64,000 nucleotides of DNA from Fodinibacter sp963834965 (GCA_963834965.1 CAWIEI010000015.1:33799-97798); one strand, 5' to 3'. Numbered from the stretch's first letter, positions 1 through 10,378 are shown. Numbers and translations: made by a program. Notes: generated by a model not told the origin, from the sequence alone.

Positions 1-414
1 AGATGTGAATCTTGGTCAGATACTGCGAGCGTAGGGGTGCTCCCAGCAAATGTCCATGCCTTGTGGAACGTGCCGTCCGTGAACATCGCCTGAACGCGTT
101 GGCTTCTGGGGGCCTCCACCGATGCGTGTAGGCGGATGACGACTCAGCGTGTGGCGGCCTGCAGGGGTCGGGTCGACAAAGGAGGAGCGGGCACGACCCT
201 CGGCTTCAACACGAAACGCCCACAGTCGGCGAAGAGGGGCGCCCACAGTGGGCGCTGTGATCGCTCGCCCGCCGGGAAGCGGTAGCGATCGAGCCACCAG
301 GGGCGGTGGGTCGATCGTGGACGACCTGTCCTGGCGGGGTGGAAAGGCACCGCCGCACCGCGAGTACAAGTGCGCCTTGGGCGGTGCAGGCTCGACGGGG
401 GAATGGCCCAACTT
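1..414. other. Gene-free left edge downstream of the giant-protein operon
   Basis: I see no convincing gene here. A 131-codon minus reading frame fills most of it, beginning just after the stop of the 1687-residue gene, but it is Pro/Arg-rich with no recognisable motif and looks like chance in GC-rich DNA. The stretch does hold the left copy of a palindromic repeat (separate entry). It also has an imperfect hairpin at about 258-291 whose arms read GATCGCT and AGCGATC, which could help end the operon's transcript although no T-run follows. Confidence 0.5.
222..254. repeat. Left copy of 33-bp palindrome-containing repeat
   Basis: This 33-bp segment matches 11296-11328 at 29 of 33 positions in the same orientation. 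Its right half is a perfect palindrome, GCGCCCAC-A-GTGGGCGC at 239-255. The two copies lie on either side of the four-gene cluster. It could be an attachment or insertion footprint, a regulator binding site or a small interspersed repeat; the sequence does not decide between them. Confidence 0.7.
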
Positions 415-3400
415 TCAGACGGGGTCGATGACGTCGAACGGCAGGCGAAGGCTCGGTGAGGTGCTCGGTGTCCGGCGTAGCCGGCGCTGCCAGAGCACCG
501 GGTGACCGTCCGCGGCGCGCGCGAGCACCCAGCGGCGTTCGAGGGCGAGGCCGGCGGCGGGAACGGTGGTGGGGTCGATGACGTGCACAGGGTCGTCGCC
601 ATCCGGGAGGAAGCGGCTCGTTGGTGCGGGCGTGTCCGTGTACCCCGGCGTGGTTGCGGTCGCGGTCTCCAGCAGCCCCTGCCGGAACTGGCGCGGCCCG
701 ACTCCCGTGGTGGGCGGGTAGGGGTGCCAGCCCGGCGGCGAGTCGCCGACCGGCCGGTAACGCACCCGCGGGGTGAAATTCGTCGGGCCGGCCGCGGTCG
801 CAGCGGCGTCCGGCTCGGCCGCCGGCGCACCACCCTCGACGACCTCCTCGACCGCCCAGAGGAGGTTGGCATCCTCGTCGACCCCAAGGACCACCCGTTC
901 GAGGAGGGGCCCCTCGAGGATCGGTGCGTCAGCGGGCCAGATCAGGAGGTCTCGCGGGCCCAGCCCCGACGTCGCGAACATCGCCCATCGTCTGCCGTCC
1001 GCCCAGTTCCCCTCCGGGAGGCGCCAGTGCTCGCCGAACGAGTCGATGACGGTCACCTGTCGCACGGTGAGGACATGGCCGGGGTCGGTGTGCAGCGGCA
1101 CCTGGTACCAGTTGGTCGCGTGGCCGGCGAGCACGTCGAGGAGGAACAGCGAGCCGACGTGCGCAGAGTCGGGCAGGTGCGCGGTGACCGTCTCGTCGGG
1201 GTCCTCCAGCGTGAACCAGCCAGGCGCTGGCCCTCCCGGGTAGCGCATCCGTCCCGGCGGCGACTCCACCCGACTGCTGGGACCGGCGGACCGGAAGGGG
1301 CGATCGGCGTCCACCGCCCACCAGTCCGTCGGGCCACCCGGGTGGCGGCTCGCCGTGAGGCTCGTGCGTCCGGAACCGACCGGCGTGTGGTGCAGGTAAC
1401 TGGTCGTGTCGAATGGGTCGGGTCCGTCGGCAGCAGGATTCACGTCCGATACGGCCGCTTCCAGGACGGCGGCTCCCGGGAGGGTGACGGGGTCGGCAAA
1501 GCGCCGGTCCGCCGGTGCGGTGACCGGGGTCGAGCGCACCGACGCCCGGGCCAGCGCCGGGCTTGACGCGTTCTCGCCCTGGTGCTCCCCGAGCTGCCAC
1601 TGCCGCGACAGCATCCACAGCGGATCAGCCACGCGCGCCCTCAGGCCCTCGTCGAGGTCGCCCTCGGGAGAAGCCTGTTCGAGCCGCACGTGCAACCGCG
1701 CGCTATTGCTCGGGAGGTCCCACGAGTCGTCGTCGAGCCGGATGCCGAACGACACGTCGGCCCTGAGGAACGCTGACGGCTGGAAGGCCCCGAGCCGTCC
1801 GAGGTCGCGCCCCCGCACCGCCCGCGCGCGCGCGAGCTGCCGGGTCTCGGCGAGGATCTCTCGCACGAGCGGCACGTCGAGTGGGGTGTCGTCGGTCGGG
1901 GGTACAGCCAGGACGACGGCCTGCGGCGGCCTTGCGCCGGGCGCGTTGAACCCGAAGGCCATCGTCGCCTGCACCGCCCGGTCGATGGTGCCGTCGGCTG
2001 CCCAGCGGCCTGGCAGCGTCTCCTGCCACTCGTCGAGGACGACAAGGGCGGATGACGCGGGGGCGGCCCCGTCGACGGCGAGGTAGATCTCGAGTTCCCG
2101 GGCCGCACCGGGCCAGACGGTGCCGTCGGGGCCGGGCACCGGGCGTCCGGTCCAGCCCGGTCCCCAGGCCTCGGCCTGAGTCTCGGCGAGGTGGTCGCCG
2201 ATGGCCTCGTCGGCCTCGGCCAGGCGCGGTCGGACCAGCCCGAAGGTGGCGCGCCACTCCGCAGCATCGACGACCGGGTGGGCGTCGGGGCTGCGAGCCG
2301 GCACGAGGGCAACGGGCACCACCTGACGGTTGCCCCCGGGCAGGCCGACCGCTGCGACCCGTCGCAGGGCGGCGACGACCTCGCTGCCCCGCTCGTCCTC
2401 GACGTCGCCTCCGGCGGGCGTGACGAGGCTCGCCGGGTCCGGGCAGCCCGCGAGGTTGTGGCGGAGCCGGGGCGCACTCTCCGCAAGGCTGCCGGTGACC
2501 CCCCACCGCAGGGCCCGCAGGCGCAGGGCGGGGTCGTCGACATCCGGGTCTGCATGGGCGAGGTCGTCGGCGAGCGCGGTGGCCGAGGCGTGCAGTCGTG
2601 CGTACCGGCTGCGCAGGGTGTCGAGGTCCGCCGGCACGCCGGGCTCCGGGGTGCAGCGCGCGAGCAGAATCGCGACCAGCCGCACCGCGGTCACCCCGGG
2701 CGGCATCGGACTGCTCGCCCCAGCGGCGGTGGCGGCGGCCGCAAGGGTGATGTCGTCGACGACCGCGAGGTCGCTCGGCCTCAGGCCGAGGTCGGCCAGG
2801 GTCAGGTGACCGGCATCGGTGGTCCAGCCGAACCGGTGGGTGTCGGCCGGGTCGCCGAGGCCGTCGAGCAGCTGGGCGGTGACCGGGTCCGCGACGACCG
2901 CGCGGTCGTCAGCCGGTTCGGGGGCGGGGTCGAGGCACAGGTGCACCCGGGTCGTCAGTGGCGTGCCCGGCACCGGGGTGCGCAGCGACCGGAAGTCGAT
3001 CTGCTCGCCGAGCCCTGCGACGGCGTCGAGGGCGCGGGCCGTCGCTGCGGCACCACCCTGCACGGTGGCGTGCACTGCCTCTGCGAGGTGGACGTCGGCG
3101 ACCACGCCCGGCAGCGCAGCGAGTGCGTCCAGCTCGTCGCGGGCCGCAGCGCTGAACGCCGAGACGGGGATGCCAGTCGTGGCGGCCAGCTGGGTCGGGT
3201 CTCCAGGTGTCCACGACTCCACCGCCGCCAGCCCGTCGCACGTGCGCCGGGTCCGGTTGTCGGGGTCCCCGGGGAAGGCCTGCCGCAGCAGCAGCACGTG
3301 GGCCCACTGGGTGAAACAGGCCTCGACCCGGCGGCCCACGGCCTCGGCGGGGTGGGCGCCCTCGGAGACTGCCTCGACGAGCTCGACGGTGCGGCGGACC

Positions 3401-5478
3401 GCGTCGCTGTCGAGGGAGAGGTCCCATGCGTCGGCGGGCGCCTCCCCCGAGGCGGCGTGGTCGACGAAGCGGTCGCGCAGAATGGCGGCCGTCGTCGCTT
3501 GTGCGGCTGATGGTGCGAGCACGGCCCGGTCGGGCATGAAACCCGGTGTGCCCGTGAAGGGTTCGTCAACCCAGGCGTACAGTCCGAGCACCCGGGGCAG
3601 CGCGTCTGCCCGTGCGAGCCGCGCCGTGCTCACGGCCGCCGGCAGGGCGTCGAGGCGGTGGGTGGCGCAGTCGAGGGTGGCCCGCAGCACCCGCTCGAGC
3701 GTGCCGGGCGGCTCGATCGGGCGCAGCGCGAGCTCGCGCACCGCGTCGAGGAGCCGGTCGTAGGCCTCGTCGGCGGCGCCGTCGAGGTTCGGCCAGTCGT
3801 GGGCCACCCGCAGCGCCTGCGCGACCAGCCGCACGAGCAACCCCGGCCCCAGCTCGTGCACCTGGCTCATCACCGTCTCGACCCCGCCGTCACCGGCCCT
3901 GGGGGCGTCGCGGCGGCAGGTCCCCGCGAGCCACAGCAGGACAAGCCGGTGCCGCTGCCCGGGTGCCTTCGGGTCGACCTGCACTAGCCGGTCGAAGTCC
4001 GCGGCGTGGACCGACCCGTCGGCCACGAGCTGCTCGACCTGGCCCATCAGGCTCTCGAACCACCAGGGCGGGTCTTGCCCGTCGTCGGCCTCGATGAGCG
4101 GTACCCGCACCTCGGCGGCCGCACCGAGCGCCACCTGCGGCGCGGTGAGCCGCTCGGGGTCGATGCCGACCTGGTCCAGCTCCTTACGCATGCGGGCCAT
4201 CCACGCCTGCCCGAAGAGCGACCCCGGCGGCCCGACCGGGATCGCCCACCGGTACGCGTAACCGGTCGACACCGGCGTCTGCCGCAGCACCCGCAGCACG
4301 CCGTCGGTGTCAGCGCCCACCACGCTGCCGACACCGCGCTCGCCACGGGCGGCGGCGTCATCGAGGAAGGCCTCGGCGCCGACGGCGGTCCACCACGCGG
4401 TCCCCTCGGACCACACCGGGTGGCGCCGTACCGTGGTGGCGGGGAGCACCCCGTAGGGCTGGTCGCCCACGACGAGGGAGGGGAACGGGCCCTCCGGCCG
4501 CAGGAACGCCTCCCACCACTGCCCGGACCGGATCCGGTCGCCGTCGCGGCCGGGGAGCACGCCCCAGAGGTCCTCGGCGGCGTGTCCCCACAGCGCCGGC
4601 CAGAGCGCTGCGACGAGCCCGGACTGCAGCGCGGCCGGGTCGAGGTCGGGCCCGGGCACGGGTAGCGGCACGCCGAGCGCCGCGGCGAGCGGGGCGGAGG
4701 ACACCGGTGCGACCGCGGCTGCGCGTCGCCAGTCCTCGGCCTTGGGCCGCGCGAAGGACGCGTCAGGGGTGACGTTCGTGGGGGTACCAGCGGGCACGAG
4801 GAACGCGTCTCCGGAGCGTGGGTGTGCCCCGAGCAGCCCGGCGGGGTCGGCGTCACCGACGCCGACCACGGTGAGCACGGCGATCGACGCCGGGTCGATG
4901 GGCCCGCCGTCCGGGTCGACCCGGGCGAGCGCCACGTTCGTCGCGAGCCCGGCGCGGCGCAGCTCGGACCAGCGCGGCCAGAACACCGGAGGCTTGCCCG
5001 GCTCGGGCGGCTGGTACGGCAGGTCACCCGTGGGCCTGAGCGTTGCGAGGAGCACCTCACGGTTCGGGTCGCGGCAGGTCGCCCAGACCTCGATGGCACG
5101 AGGCAGGCCACGCACGGTGCGCGGAGCCGCCCTGGTGCCGGGGGCGCGGAGCCGGTCTGGCGGGACGGAGACCTCGTGCGAGCCGTCCGGGGCCGCGGTG
5201 ACGAACGCGCGGACGAGCCACGCGGCCCGGCCCACGCCGATCTGATCGGCAAGACGGCCGAAGGCAGCTGCGCCGCCGTCGTCGAGCAGCGCGCCCCCGG
5301 CCGCGTCGAGCGCCTCGTGGAGCAACCCGAGCTCGGTGTCGCTGACGCTCGGGTCGTGCCGGTCGAACCAGATGTCGGCCGGAACGACGATGACGCGCAG
5401 GCGGGCGGTGCCACCGGGACCCTTGTTGTCGAACCGGGTCTCGATGCGGGCGGGCAGCAGCACCCCGACGGCCGTCAT
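415..5478 (-). CDS. Giant conserved hypothetical protein (1687 aa), last gene of the operon
   Basis: The function is unknown. The product is 1687 residues and opens with a segment reading LLPARIETRF (about 8-17). It has a VGDQPYGVLPAT block near 334-345 and a strongly patterned LSRQWQLGEHQGENASSP block near 1287-1304. From memory, large uncharacterised proteins of actinobacteria and other phyla carry very similar LLP-R-ETRF, QPYG-LP and RQWQ-GE-QGE blocks, so I infer a real family without assigned function. I see no signal peptide, membrane helix, nucleotide-binding loop or protease motif; the protein is Asp/Ala/Pro-rich. The ATG start lies inside the end of the upstream gene (ATGA overlap), so translation is probably coupled. 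Base composition resembles the neighbours. Confidence 0.85.
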   Translation of the reverse strand: MTAVGVLLPARIETRFDNKGPGGTARLRVIVVPADIWFDRHDPSVSDTELGLLHEALDAAGGALLDDGGAAAFGRLADQIGVGRAAWLVRAFVTAAPDGSHEVSVPPDRLRAPGTRAAPRTVRGLPRAIEVWATCRDPNREVLLATLRPTGDLPYQPPEPGKPPVFWPRWSELRRAGLATNVALARVDPDGGPIDPASIAVLTVVGVGDADPAGLLGAHPRSGDAFLVPAGTPTNVTPDASFARPKAEDWRRAAAVAPVSSAPLAAALGVPLPVPGPDLDPAALQSGLVAALWPALWGHAAEDLWGVLPGRDGDRIRSGQWWEAFLRPEGPFPSLVVGDQPYGVLPATTVRRHPVWSEGTAWWTAVGAEAFLDDAAARGERGVGSVVGADTDGVLRVLRQTPVSTGYAYRWAIPVGPPGSLFGQAWMARMRKELDQVGIDPERLTAPQVALGAAAEVRVPLIEADDGQDPPWWFESLMGQVEQLVADGSVHAADFDRLVQVDPKAPGQRHRLVLLWLAGTCRRDAPRAGDGGVETVMSQVHELGPGLLVRLVAQALRVAHDWPNLDGAADEAYDRLLDAVRELALRPIEPPGTLERVLRATLDCATHRLDALPAAVSTARLARADALPRVLGLYAWVDEPFTGTPGFMPDRAVLAPSAAQATTAAILRDRFVDHAASGEAPADAWDLSLDSDAVRRTVELVEAVSEGAHPAEAVGRRVEACFTQWAHVLLLRQAFPGDPDNRTRRTCDGLAAVESWTPGDPTQLAATTGIPVSAFSAAARDELDALAALPGVVADVHLAEAVHATVQGGAAATARALDAVAGLGEQIDFRSLRTPVPGTPLTTRVHLCLDPAPEPADDRAVVADPVTAQLLDGLGDPADTHRFGWTTDAGHLTLADLGLRPSDLAVVDDITLAAAATAAGASSPMPPGVTAVRLVAILLARCTPEPGVPADLDTLRSRYARLHASATALADDLAHADPDVDDPALRLRALRWGVTGSLAESAPRLRHNLAGCPDPASLVTPAGGDVEDERGSEVVAALRRVAAVGLPGGNRQVVPVALVPARSPDAHPVVDAAEWRATFGLVRPRLAEADEAIGDHLAETQAEAWGPGWTGRPVPGPDGTVWPGAARELEIYLAVDGAAPASSALVVLDEWQETLPGRWAADGTIDRAVQATMAFGFNAPGARPPQAVVLAVPPTDDTPLDVPLVREILAETRQLARARAVRGRDLGRLGAFQPSAFLRADVSFGIRLDDDSWDLPSNSARLHVRLEQASPEGDLDEGLRARVADPLWMLSRQWQLGEHQGENASSPALARASVRSTPVTAPADRRFADPVTLPGAAVLEAAVSDVNPAADGPDPFDTTSYLHHTPVGSGRTSLTASRHPGGPTDWWAVDADRPFRSAGPSSRVESPPGRMRYPGGPAPGWFTLEDPDETVTAHLPDSAHVGSLFLLDVLAGHATNWYQVPLHTDPGHVLTVRQVTVIDSFGEHWRLPEGNWADGRRWAMFATSGLGPRDLLIWPADAPILEGPLLERVVLGVDEDANLLWAVEEVVEGGAPAAEPDAAATAAGPTNFTPRVRYRPVGDSPPGWHPYPPTTGVGPRQFRQGLLETATATTPGYTDTPAPTSRFLPDGDDPVHVIDPTTVPAAGLALERRWVLARAADGHPVLWQRRLRRTPSTSPSLRLPFDVIDPV

Positions 5479-7970
5479 CCGGCACCCACCATCGTCTCAG
5501 GCCCGGGCAGGAGCACCCGGATCGGGCGGAGGAGGAGGCTGGCAGCCAGGGCCCCTCCGTCGACGGGCGGAGGTCCTGGGTCCGGGTGCACCCCGAACCG
5601 GATGCCGTCGGGCACCTCCTCGACGACGACCCACCGCTGCGCGGCGACCTGGGGGTCGGCTGCGAAGGCGAACATCGTCAGGTCGTGGGAGATGGCGGCG
5701 ACGAACTGGGGCCAGGTCCTCTTGCTGAGGTTTGGCTTGTGGGCGCCGGGGATGTCCTCCGCAAGGCTGACGAGGGTGCTCGGGTAGAGGCGGAACAGCT
5801 CGCTGCGGATGACCACGACGAGCTGCTCGGGGGTCACTCGGGGTCCGGAGTGGGCGCCGACCCGGCCGAGGGGGGTGCCATCGCCGGCGAGCCACTGCGC
5901 GACCCCGGTGATGTCCTCGAGGGGGTCGGAGAGCGGGTCGAGCTCGTCTCCGTACCGCTCCCAGAACCGGCGCAGCGGGGTGCACCCGCCGCGCACCGGG
6001 TGTTGGCGCCACCGGAGCTCGGCGACGGCCTGCTGGTTCAGGCCGAGGAGGAAGGCTTCGGTGAACTCCGGGTTGGTGCGCAGCGTGGCGACCTCCCCCG
6101 CGGACAGGGAGTCGGCACCCGGCAGCAGCCAGTGCCGGGCCCGGTCGCGCAGGTAGCGCCACGCGGGAAGGTCGAGGGAAGGGCAGTCCTCGAGCGGGAG
6201 GAGCAGGCGCGCCGGGTCCAGGCCGGGTACCCGCGACGCGACGCGGCGCAGCGCGGGCGCGCCTGCGCCGGTCGGGTCGAGCCCCCCCGCCAGGCGGTCG
6301 GCGAGCCGGCCGAGATCGAGCGCGAGCGGGGGGGTGCGCTCGCCGCCGGGCTTGAGGTCGTCGAGGTCGACGCCCTCGAACCCGCCCTGTTCGCCCAGCT
6401 CCCGCAGCGCCTCCCGCCGGCCCTGCTCCTGGTGCTCCGCCTCGATGTCGTACGCGGCGGCATCGGCGTGAGCGGGGTCGAGGTCGGCGGGGTCTGCTGC
6501 GAACGAGCCGACCGCCTCGCGCGGTCGCGCGGGCACTCGCTCGACCACGGTGGCCCGGTCCAGGACGGCCTCGGCCCTGCTGGCTCCGTCGACGGCATGC
6601 CGGGCGGCTGGTCCGCCGGTGCGCAGCACCCGCCGCCCGGTGGGCCCGAGGAGCTCGACGGGGTAGCCGGCCCGCTGCGGGTCGCCGGGGGCGGCGAGCA
6701 TGGAGCGAACGGTTCGGCCAGTGGACCCGGCGACGTCATCCGCGGGGATCCGTCCGGCGGCCGGCCCGAGGAGGCGCAGCCGAGCCTCCGGACCGGCGGG
6801 TTCGACGCGACTCCGCCAGGCGCTCCGGGTGGCGGCCAGACCGAGGGCGAGCGAGGAGAGCACGGCCGACACAGCCGGCCCGGCACCCCAGGCGCGGTTC
6901 GCGGCGAGGACGACCTCCTCCTGGAGGTCGATACCGGCCCGGGTGCCGACCGCGGCGACGATCCGCAGGTGCAGGTCGACGTTGACCTGCTCCGGCCACG
7001 CCCACTGCGGCTCCGGCACCGCCTGGGCGGCGTCGACGCGGTTGCGGACCCGGCTGTCGCCGGCCCATGCAGAGCCCTGGGCCGGCGCCCCGACGACCTC
7101 CCGGTTCTTCTGGTGCGTGCGGGTGAGGATGTCGAACTGGTGCCCCTCGGGCTCCGGACCCGCCGGGGGGGCGATGCTCGTCAGCGCCCCCCCGACCCGG
7201 ATGACGGTCGGTTCGTCACCGGGCGGGCCGGCGGCGCCGCTGTGGACCTCCACCTCGACCGTGCCGACCGGGTCGTCGTCGGCAGGGGTGAGCTCGGTGG
7301 CGAGAGTCCTGAAGGTGCCCTTGCCGCCGGTGCGGTAGGTCCACCAGTCCAGGCACGCGACGACCACCGGCGATCCGGCACCGCCCGCCGGCCACGCCGG
7401 CGAGCCGTCCGGGCCCCAGGGGACGACCAGGGCGGCTGCGTACTCCGTGTCTGTATCGAAGAGGTCCTGCGGGCCCGGGAACTGCGTGCCGCACAGCACC
7501 CGGGCGACGCCGACGTCCGCGGAGCCACCCTGGACGTCGCGCTGCACGTGGGCCCACAGGTGCGCGTCCTCGAGGGGGTGCCGCGCCTGGACGTCCGGGG
7601 GGACGCTGACCTTCCCGCCCGCGGGCCGGAGCGCGTCCGCGGGCGCGACGACGAGGAACAGCCACGGCTGGGTGGGGTGGCCGGCCGGTCCGCCCGGTGC
7701 GTAGCGCCACGGGAGGTCGGTTGTGCCGAGCTCGACGTAGGGCCGCTGCTCCTCCTCCGCCGCGGCGGTTCCCGGGTGGGGAACCCGTCGCCGGATCGCG
7801 CCGCGGCGCAGGCTAACGACGTCGGCCGGGCCCGCCGTGGCGTGCTTCAGGACGACGTCGACGCCGTCGAGGGTGAGCCCGTGGGTGTCGACGGCGCGGC
7901 CGTGGGCCGATCCCTCGGGCGGGCCGCCTCGGCGAGTGCCGGCTGTGAACCAGAGGTCGTTGACGGCCAT
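5475..7970 (-). CDS. Large conserved hypothetical protein (831 aa), middle gene of the operon
   Basis: The function is unknown. The 831 residues include a block TDLPWRYAP followed by QPWLFLVV (about 84-108). A second block, FLLGLNQQAVAELRWRQ (about 638-654), leads into FWERYGDELDPLSD and then LVVVIRSELFRLYP. I recall the DLPWRY-PWL-LV and LN-A-EL-WR-P motifs from other uncharacterised large proteins, but cannot name a characterised member. No signal peptide or membrane helix is visible. The ATG start is preceded by GGAGG about five bases upstream and overlaps the previous gene's stop by one base (TGATG). Its own stop overlaps the next start (ATGA). This tight spacing says the three products are made together, probably in fixed ratio. 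Confidence 0.85.
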   Translation of the reverse strand: MAVNDLWFTAGTRRGGPPEGSAHGRAVDTHGLTLDGVDVVLKHATAGPADVVSLRRGAIRRRVPHPGTAAAEEEQRPYVELGTTDLPWRYAPGGPAGHPTQPWLFLVVAPADALRPAGGKVSVPPDVQARHPLEDAHLWAHVQRDVQGGSADVGVARVLCGTQFPGPQDLFDTDTEYAAALVVPWGPDGSPAWPAGGAGSPVVVACLDWWTYRTGGKGTFRTLATELTPADDDPVGTVEVEVHSGAAGPPGDEPTVIRVGGALTSIAPPAGPEPEGHQFDILTRTHQKNREVVGAPAQGSAWAGDSRVRNRVDAAQAVPEPQWAWPEQVNVDLHLRIVAAVGTRAGIDLQEEVVLAANRAWGAGPAVSAVLSSLALGLAATRSAWRSRVEPAGPEARLRLLGPAAGRIPADDVAGSTGRTVRSMLAAPGDPQRAGYPVELLGPTGRRVLRTGGPAARHAVDGASRAEAVLDRATVVERVPARPREAVGSFAADPADLDPAHADAAAYDIEAEHQEQGRREALRELGEQGGFEGVDLDDLKPGGERTPPLALDLGRLADRLAGGLDPTGAGAPALRRVASRVPGLDPARLLLPLEDCPSLDLPAWRYLRDRARHWLLPGADSLSAGEVATLRTNPEFTEAFLLGLNQQAVAELRWRQHPVRGGCTPLRRFWERYGDELDPLSDPLEDITGVAQWLAGDGTPLGRVGAHSGPRVTPEQLVVVIRSELFRLYPSTLVSLAEDIPGAHKPNLSKRTWPQFVAAISHDLTMFAFAADPQVAAQRWVVVEEVPDGIRFGVHPDPGPPPVDGGALAASLLLRPIRVLLPGPETMVGAG

Positions 7971-10255
7971 CAGGGCCTCCAGAGATCGGCGACGCGCAGC
8001 GCCGTCTCGTGCAACGGGAGGGCGACCCCGCCCTGGGCGGAGGCCCCGAGCACGGCAGCGGTGCGGGTGGGCGCGGCGATGGGGGCGCCGGCGGCGGCAG
8101 GGACAAGGACGCCCCAGGCCTCCGGCTCGAGGGTGAGGCCAGGGCCGCGGTAGCGGGCGGTCGGCGGGTCGTGGCGCGCGCCGAGGAGGAGATGGAGGCG
8201 TGCCGAGACGGCGTGGAACTCGCCGTCATGGCCCGTGTCGTCCTCGTTCTTGTAGAACTCCTGGTAGGAAAGCGTCGCCTTGTGCTCACCCGAGAGGTGG
8301 GCGGGCTCGGCGGTCACCCGCACGCCCGACGGCATCCGCTCGTACGCGGGCAGCGTCAGGAGGGTGTCACGGTCTGCGTCGCACAGGGCAGCGGGCGCGA
8401 ACTGCTCGGTCGGCCCGGTGCTCACCCCGGCTGTCAGGTTGCTGAGCGAGACGGTGTGCGGGTTGGCGAGGCGGCGCCCGCGGACCCGGGAGATCGGGGT
8501 GTCGAACGGCACGACGGACTGGCTCCAGGTCACCTCCCCGAGTGGGCGGAGCACGGCGAGGTCTTCGTCGTGCTCGTCGCGCGGTGGGGGCTGGACGTCG
8601 ACCAGCGGGTCGTCGGCGGCGCCCGCGGTCACCGCACCCGGGGGGACGTGCAGGGTGTCTTTGCGGTGCTCGGGTGCCCGCTCGTGGCCGACCACCGCCA
8701 GGCCTGCGAGGTCCTCCAGCGGCGGGTCGGCCGGTGGTGCCGAGCCGATGCCGAGGCGGTAGGAGTCGCTCCAGCCGGCGCTCACGAAGAGGAGCTCGAC
8801 CTCGACCCGGCCGGAGATCACGACCGGCCCCGGGCCGTCGATGACGCCGTGGAAGTCGACTCCCCCGAAATGCGTGCCCAGGGCGCCGACGTCGACCCCG
8901 CCGACGAGCTCGGCATGCACGTGGAACGGGTCGTACTGGCCTATCGCGTCGAACTGGAGGAAGCCGTGGACCTCGACACCGGCCTGGAAGCCGAGCTCGA
9001 TACGGGCGCCGGCCTGGAAGGTGCCGTCGGTGATGGCGAAATAGCCTTCAAATCGCAAGGAGATCGGCAGGGGAAGGTCGGAGCCCATGCTGATCCGCCG
9101 CTGCGGCGGCAGGCCCGGCACGTCGGCGCGGTACCCGGGGTAGAAGCCACCGACGGTGAACAGCGACGCCGTGGGGTCGGCGCTGTGGACCCTGAGCGCG
9201 GCGGTGCCGTCGACGCGCATGAGCCCGAACATCCGCCCGGAGACGACGGCCAGGTCGACGGCGACGACCCCCGCGGCCGGGTCGACCTCTCCCAGGAGGT
9301 CGAGCTCGAGGTCGAGGACGACCGGAACCGCGACAGCGGCCCGCCCGAGGAGCACGAAGCGGGCGCGGGGCAGCTCGAGGAGGGCCACCACGGAGAGCCG
9401 CAGCATCGAGTAGCTGGCGACCCGAAGCCAGTTGAGCTCGGCCGACGGTCCGGCGACGACCGAACCGGCACGAACCTTGAAGACCTCGGTCATCAGCCGC
9501 ATCCGGGCCGCCCGCTCCGTCGCGTCTCCTGGGGAGGCGGGGAAGAACAGGGCGACGGCGTGACCACTCGACAGCTCGGCGCGAAGAGAGTCGGGGTCGA
9601 GGCCACGGTTGACCCCGACAACGCCGCCGAGCGCGCTGATCTCGAACCCGAAGCCCAGCTGGATCCCGGGGGTGAAGCTCGCGCCGAGGATCGATGCGAA
9701 CGCGGTGTCGCCATCACGGTCGGTCAACTCTGCAAGTGCCCCGGCCGACACGACGCCGATTGAGGCGCCCAGCGTGCCGACCCACCCGTCGCTGACCTTC
9801 TCGACGCCACCGTCCACGGTGACCGGCCCGGCGGGCACCGTCGCGGCGAGCCCCGACGGTGCGAGGAGCGCGGCGACCAGCGGATGGTCGCCCAGCGGCA
9901 CGAGGAGCGCGGGTAGGTCGACATCGAGGGAGAGCGGGCCGAGGTGGAGGTCGGCATCCGCACCACTGAGGAGCGCGCGGTCGCCGGCCAGCGCGCGGGC
10001 CACGATGCCGGAGAGGACCGTGGCGTCGCCGGGGACACTCGGCAAGCCCCACGCCGTGGCGAAGATGCGGACCCGGTCGCCGCCCAGCGCGGACACCGCA
10101 GCCGCCCAGTCGTCACGCGCACCGTGGGACGGGCTGTTGGTGAGTATGCCCGCGGTGTTCCTGATCTGCTCGGCCACCGCGTCGGTGGCCGGGTGGCCCA
10201 GCGCGCCCGCGGCCCGGAGGAGCTCCTCCGCGAACGTCGCGAGATCCCCACTCAC
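7970..10255 (-). CDS. Large beta-rich hypothetical protein resembling DUF6603 (761 aa), first long gene of the operon
   Basis: The function is unknown. The middle (about 385-520) is a run of alternating hydrophobic beta-type segments of the form GFQAGVEVHGFLQFDAIGQ, FHVHAELVGGVDVGALG, VVISGRVEVELLFVS. This resembles the DUF6603 domain as I remember it; I could not search. The N-terminus reads SGDLATFAEELLRAAGALG. I chose GTG at 10255 because GGGAAGGG stands just upstream of it; an in-frame GTG at 10294 would add 13 residues but has no good ribosome site. No signal peptide or membrane helix is seen. The stop shares one base with the next ATG, so this gene heads a coupled three-gene unit. Confidence 0.8.
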   Translation of the reverse strand: MSGDLATFAEELLRAAGALGHPATDAVAEQIRNTAGILTNSPSHGARDDWAAAVSALGGDRVRIFATAWGLPSVPGDATVLSGIVARALAGDRALLSGADADLHLGPLSLDVDLPALLVPLGDHPLVAALLAPSGLAATVPAGPVTVDGGVEKVSDGWVGTLGASIGVVSAGALAELTDRDGDTAFASILGASFTPGIQLGFGFEISALGGVVGVNRGLDPDSLRAELSSGHAVALFFPASPGDATERAARMRLMTEVFKVRAGSVVAGPSAELNWLRVASYSMLRLSVVALLELPRARFVLLGRAAVAVPVVLDLELDLLGEVDPAAGVVAVDLAVVSGRMFGLMRVDGTAALRVHSADPTASLFTVGGFYPGYRADVPGLPPQRRISMGSDLPLPISLRFEGYFAITDGTFQAGARIELGFQAGVEVHGFLQFDAIGQYDPFHVHAELVGGVDVGALGTHFGGVDFHGVIDGPGPVVISGRVEVELLFVSAGWSDSYRLGIGSAPPADPPLEDLAGLAVVGHERAPEHRKDTLHVPPGAVTAGAADDPLVDVQPPPRDEHDEDLAVLRPLGEVTWSQSVVPFDTPISRVRGRRLANPHTVSLSNLTAGVSTGPTEQFAPAALCDADRDTLLTLPAYERMPSGVRVTAEPAHLSGEHKATLSYQEFYKNEDDTGHDGEFHAVSARLHLLLGARHDPPTARYRGPGLTLEPEAWGVLVPAAAGAPIAAPTRTAAVLGASAQGGVALPLHETALRVADLWRP

Positions 10256-10363
10256 CGCAACACCCTTCCCACGTGGGGTGGAGGGGTGGGTCACCCCGGC
10301 GCCCGCGCGTCCTTCTCAGTTTGGCCTCATCCCGGCGACATGGGAAGAGAACTTCCTCCTTGC

Positions 10364-10378
10364 TGCCGCCTGGCGGCA
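10364..10378. repeat. Perfect 15-bp palindrome in the gap between the small and large cluster genes
   Basis: The 271-base gap 10256-10526 contains TGCCGCC-T-GGCGGCA, a perfect inverted repeat with a one-base centre, about 110 bases before the start of the 761-residue gene. It is positioned as an operator or a short hairpin would be. There is no T-run, so it is not a clear terminator. I see no gene in this gap. Confidence 0.4.

Noticed and set aside
16..411. 131-codon minus-strand open frame right after the 1687-aa gene
   Set aside because: It is Pro/Arg-rich without motif or ribosome site and overlaps a plus-strand frame of similar length; open frames of this size are common by chance at this GC content.
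5586..8153. 855-codon plus-strand open frame over the 831-aa gene
   Set aside because: The minus-strand protein has conserved blocks and coupled neighbours; the plus frame is a composition shadow.
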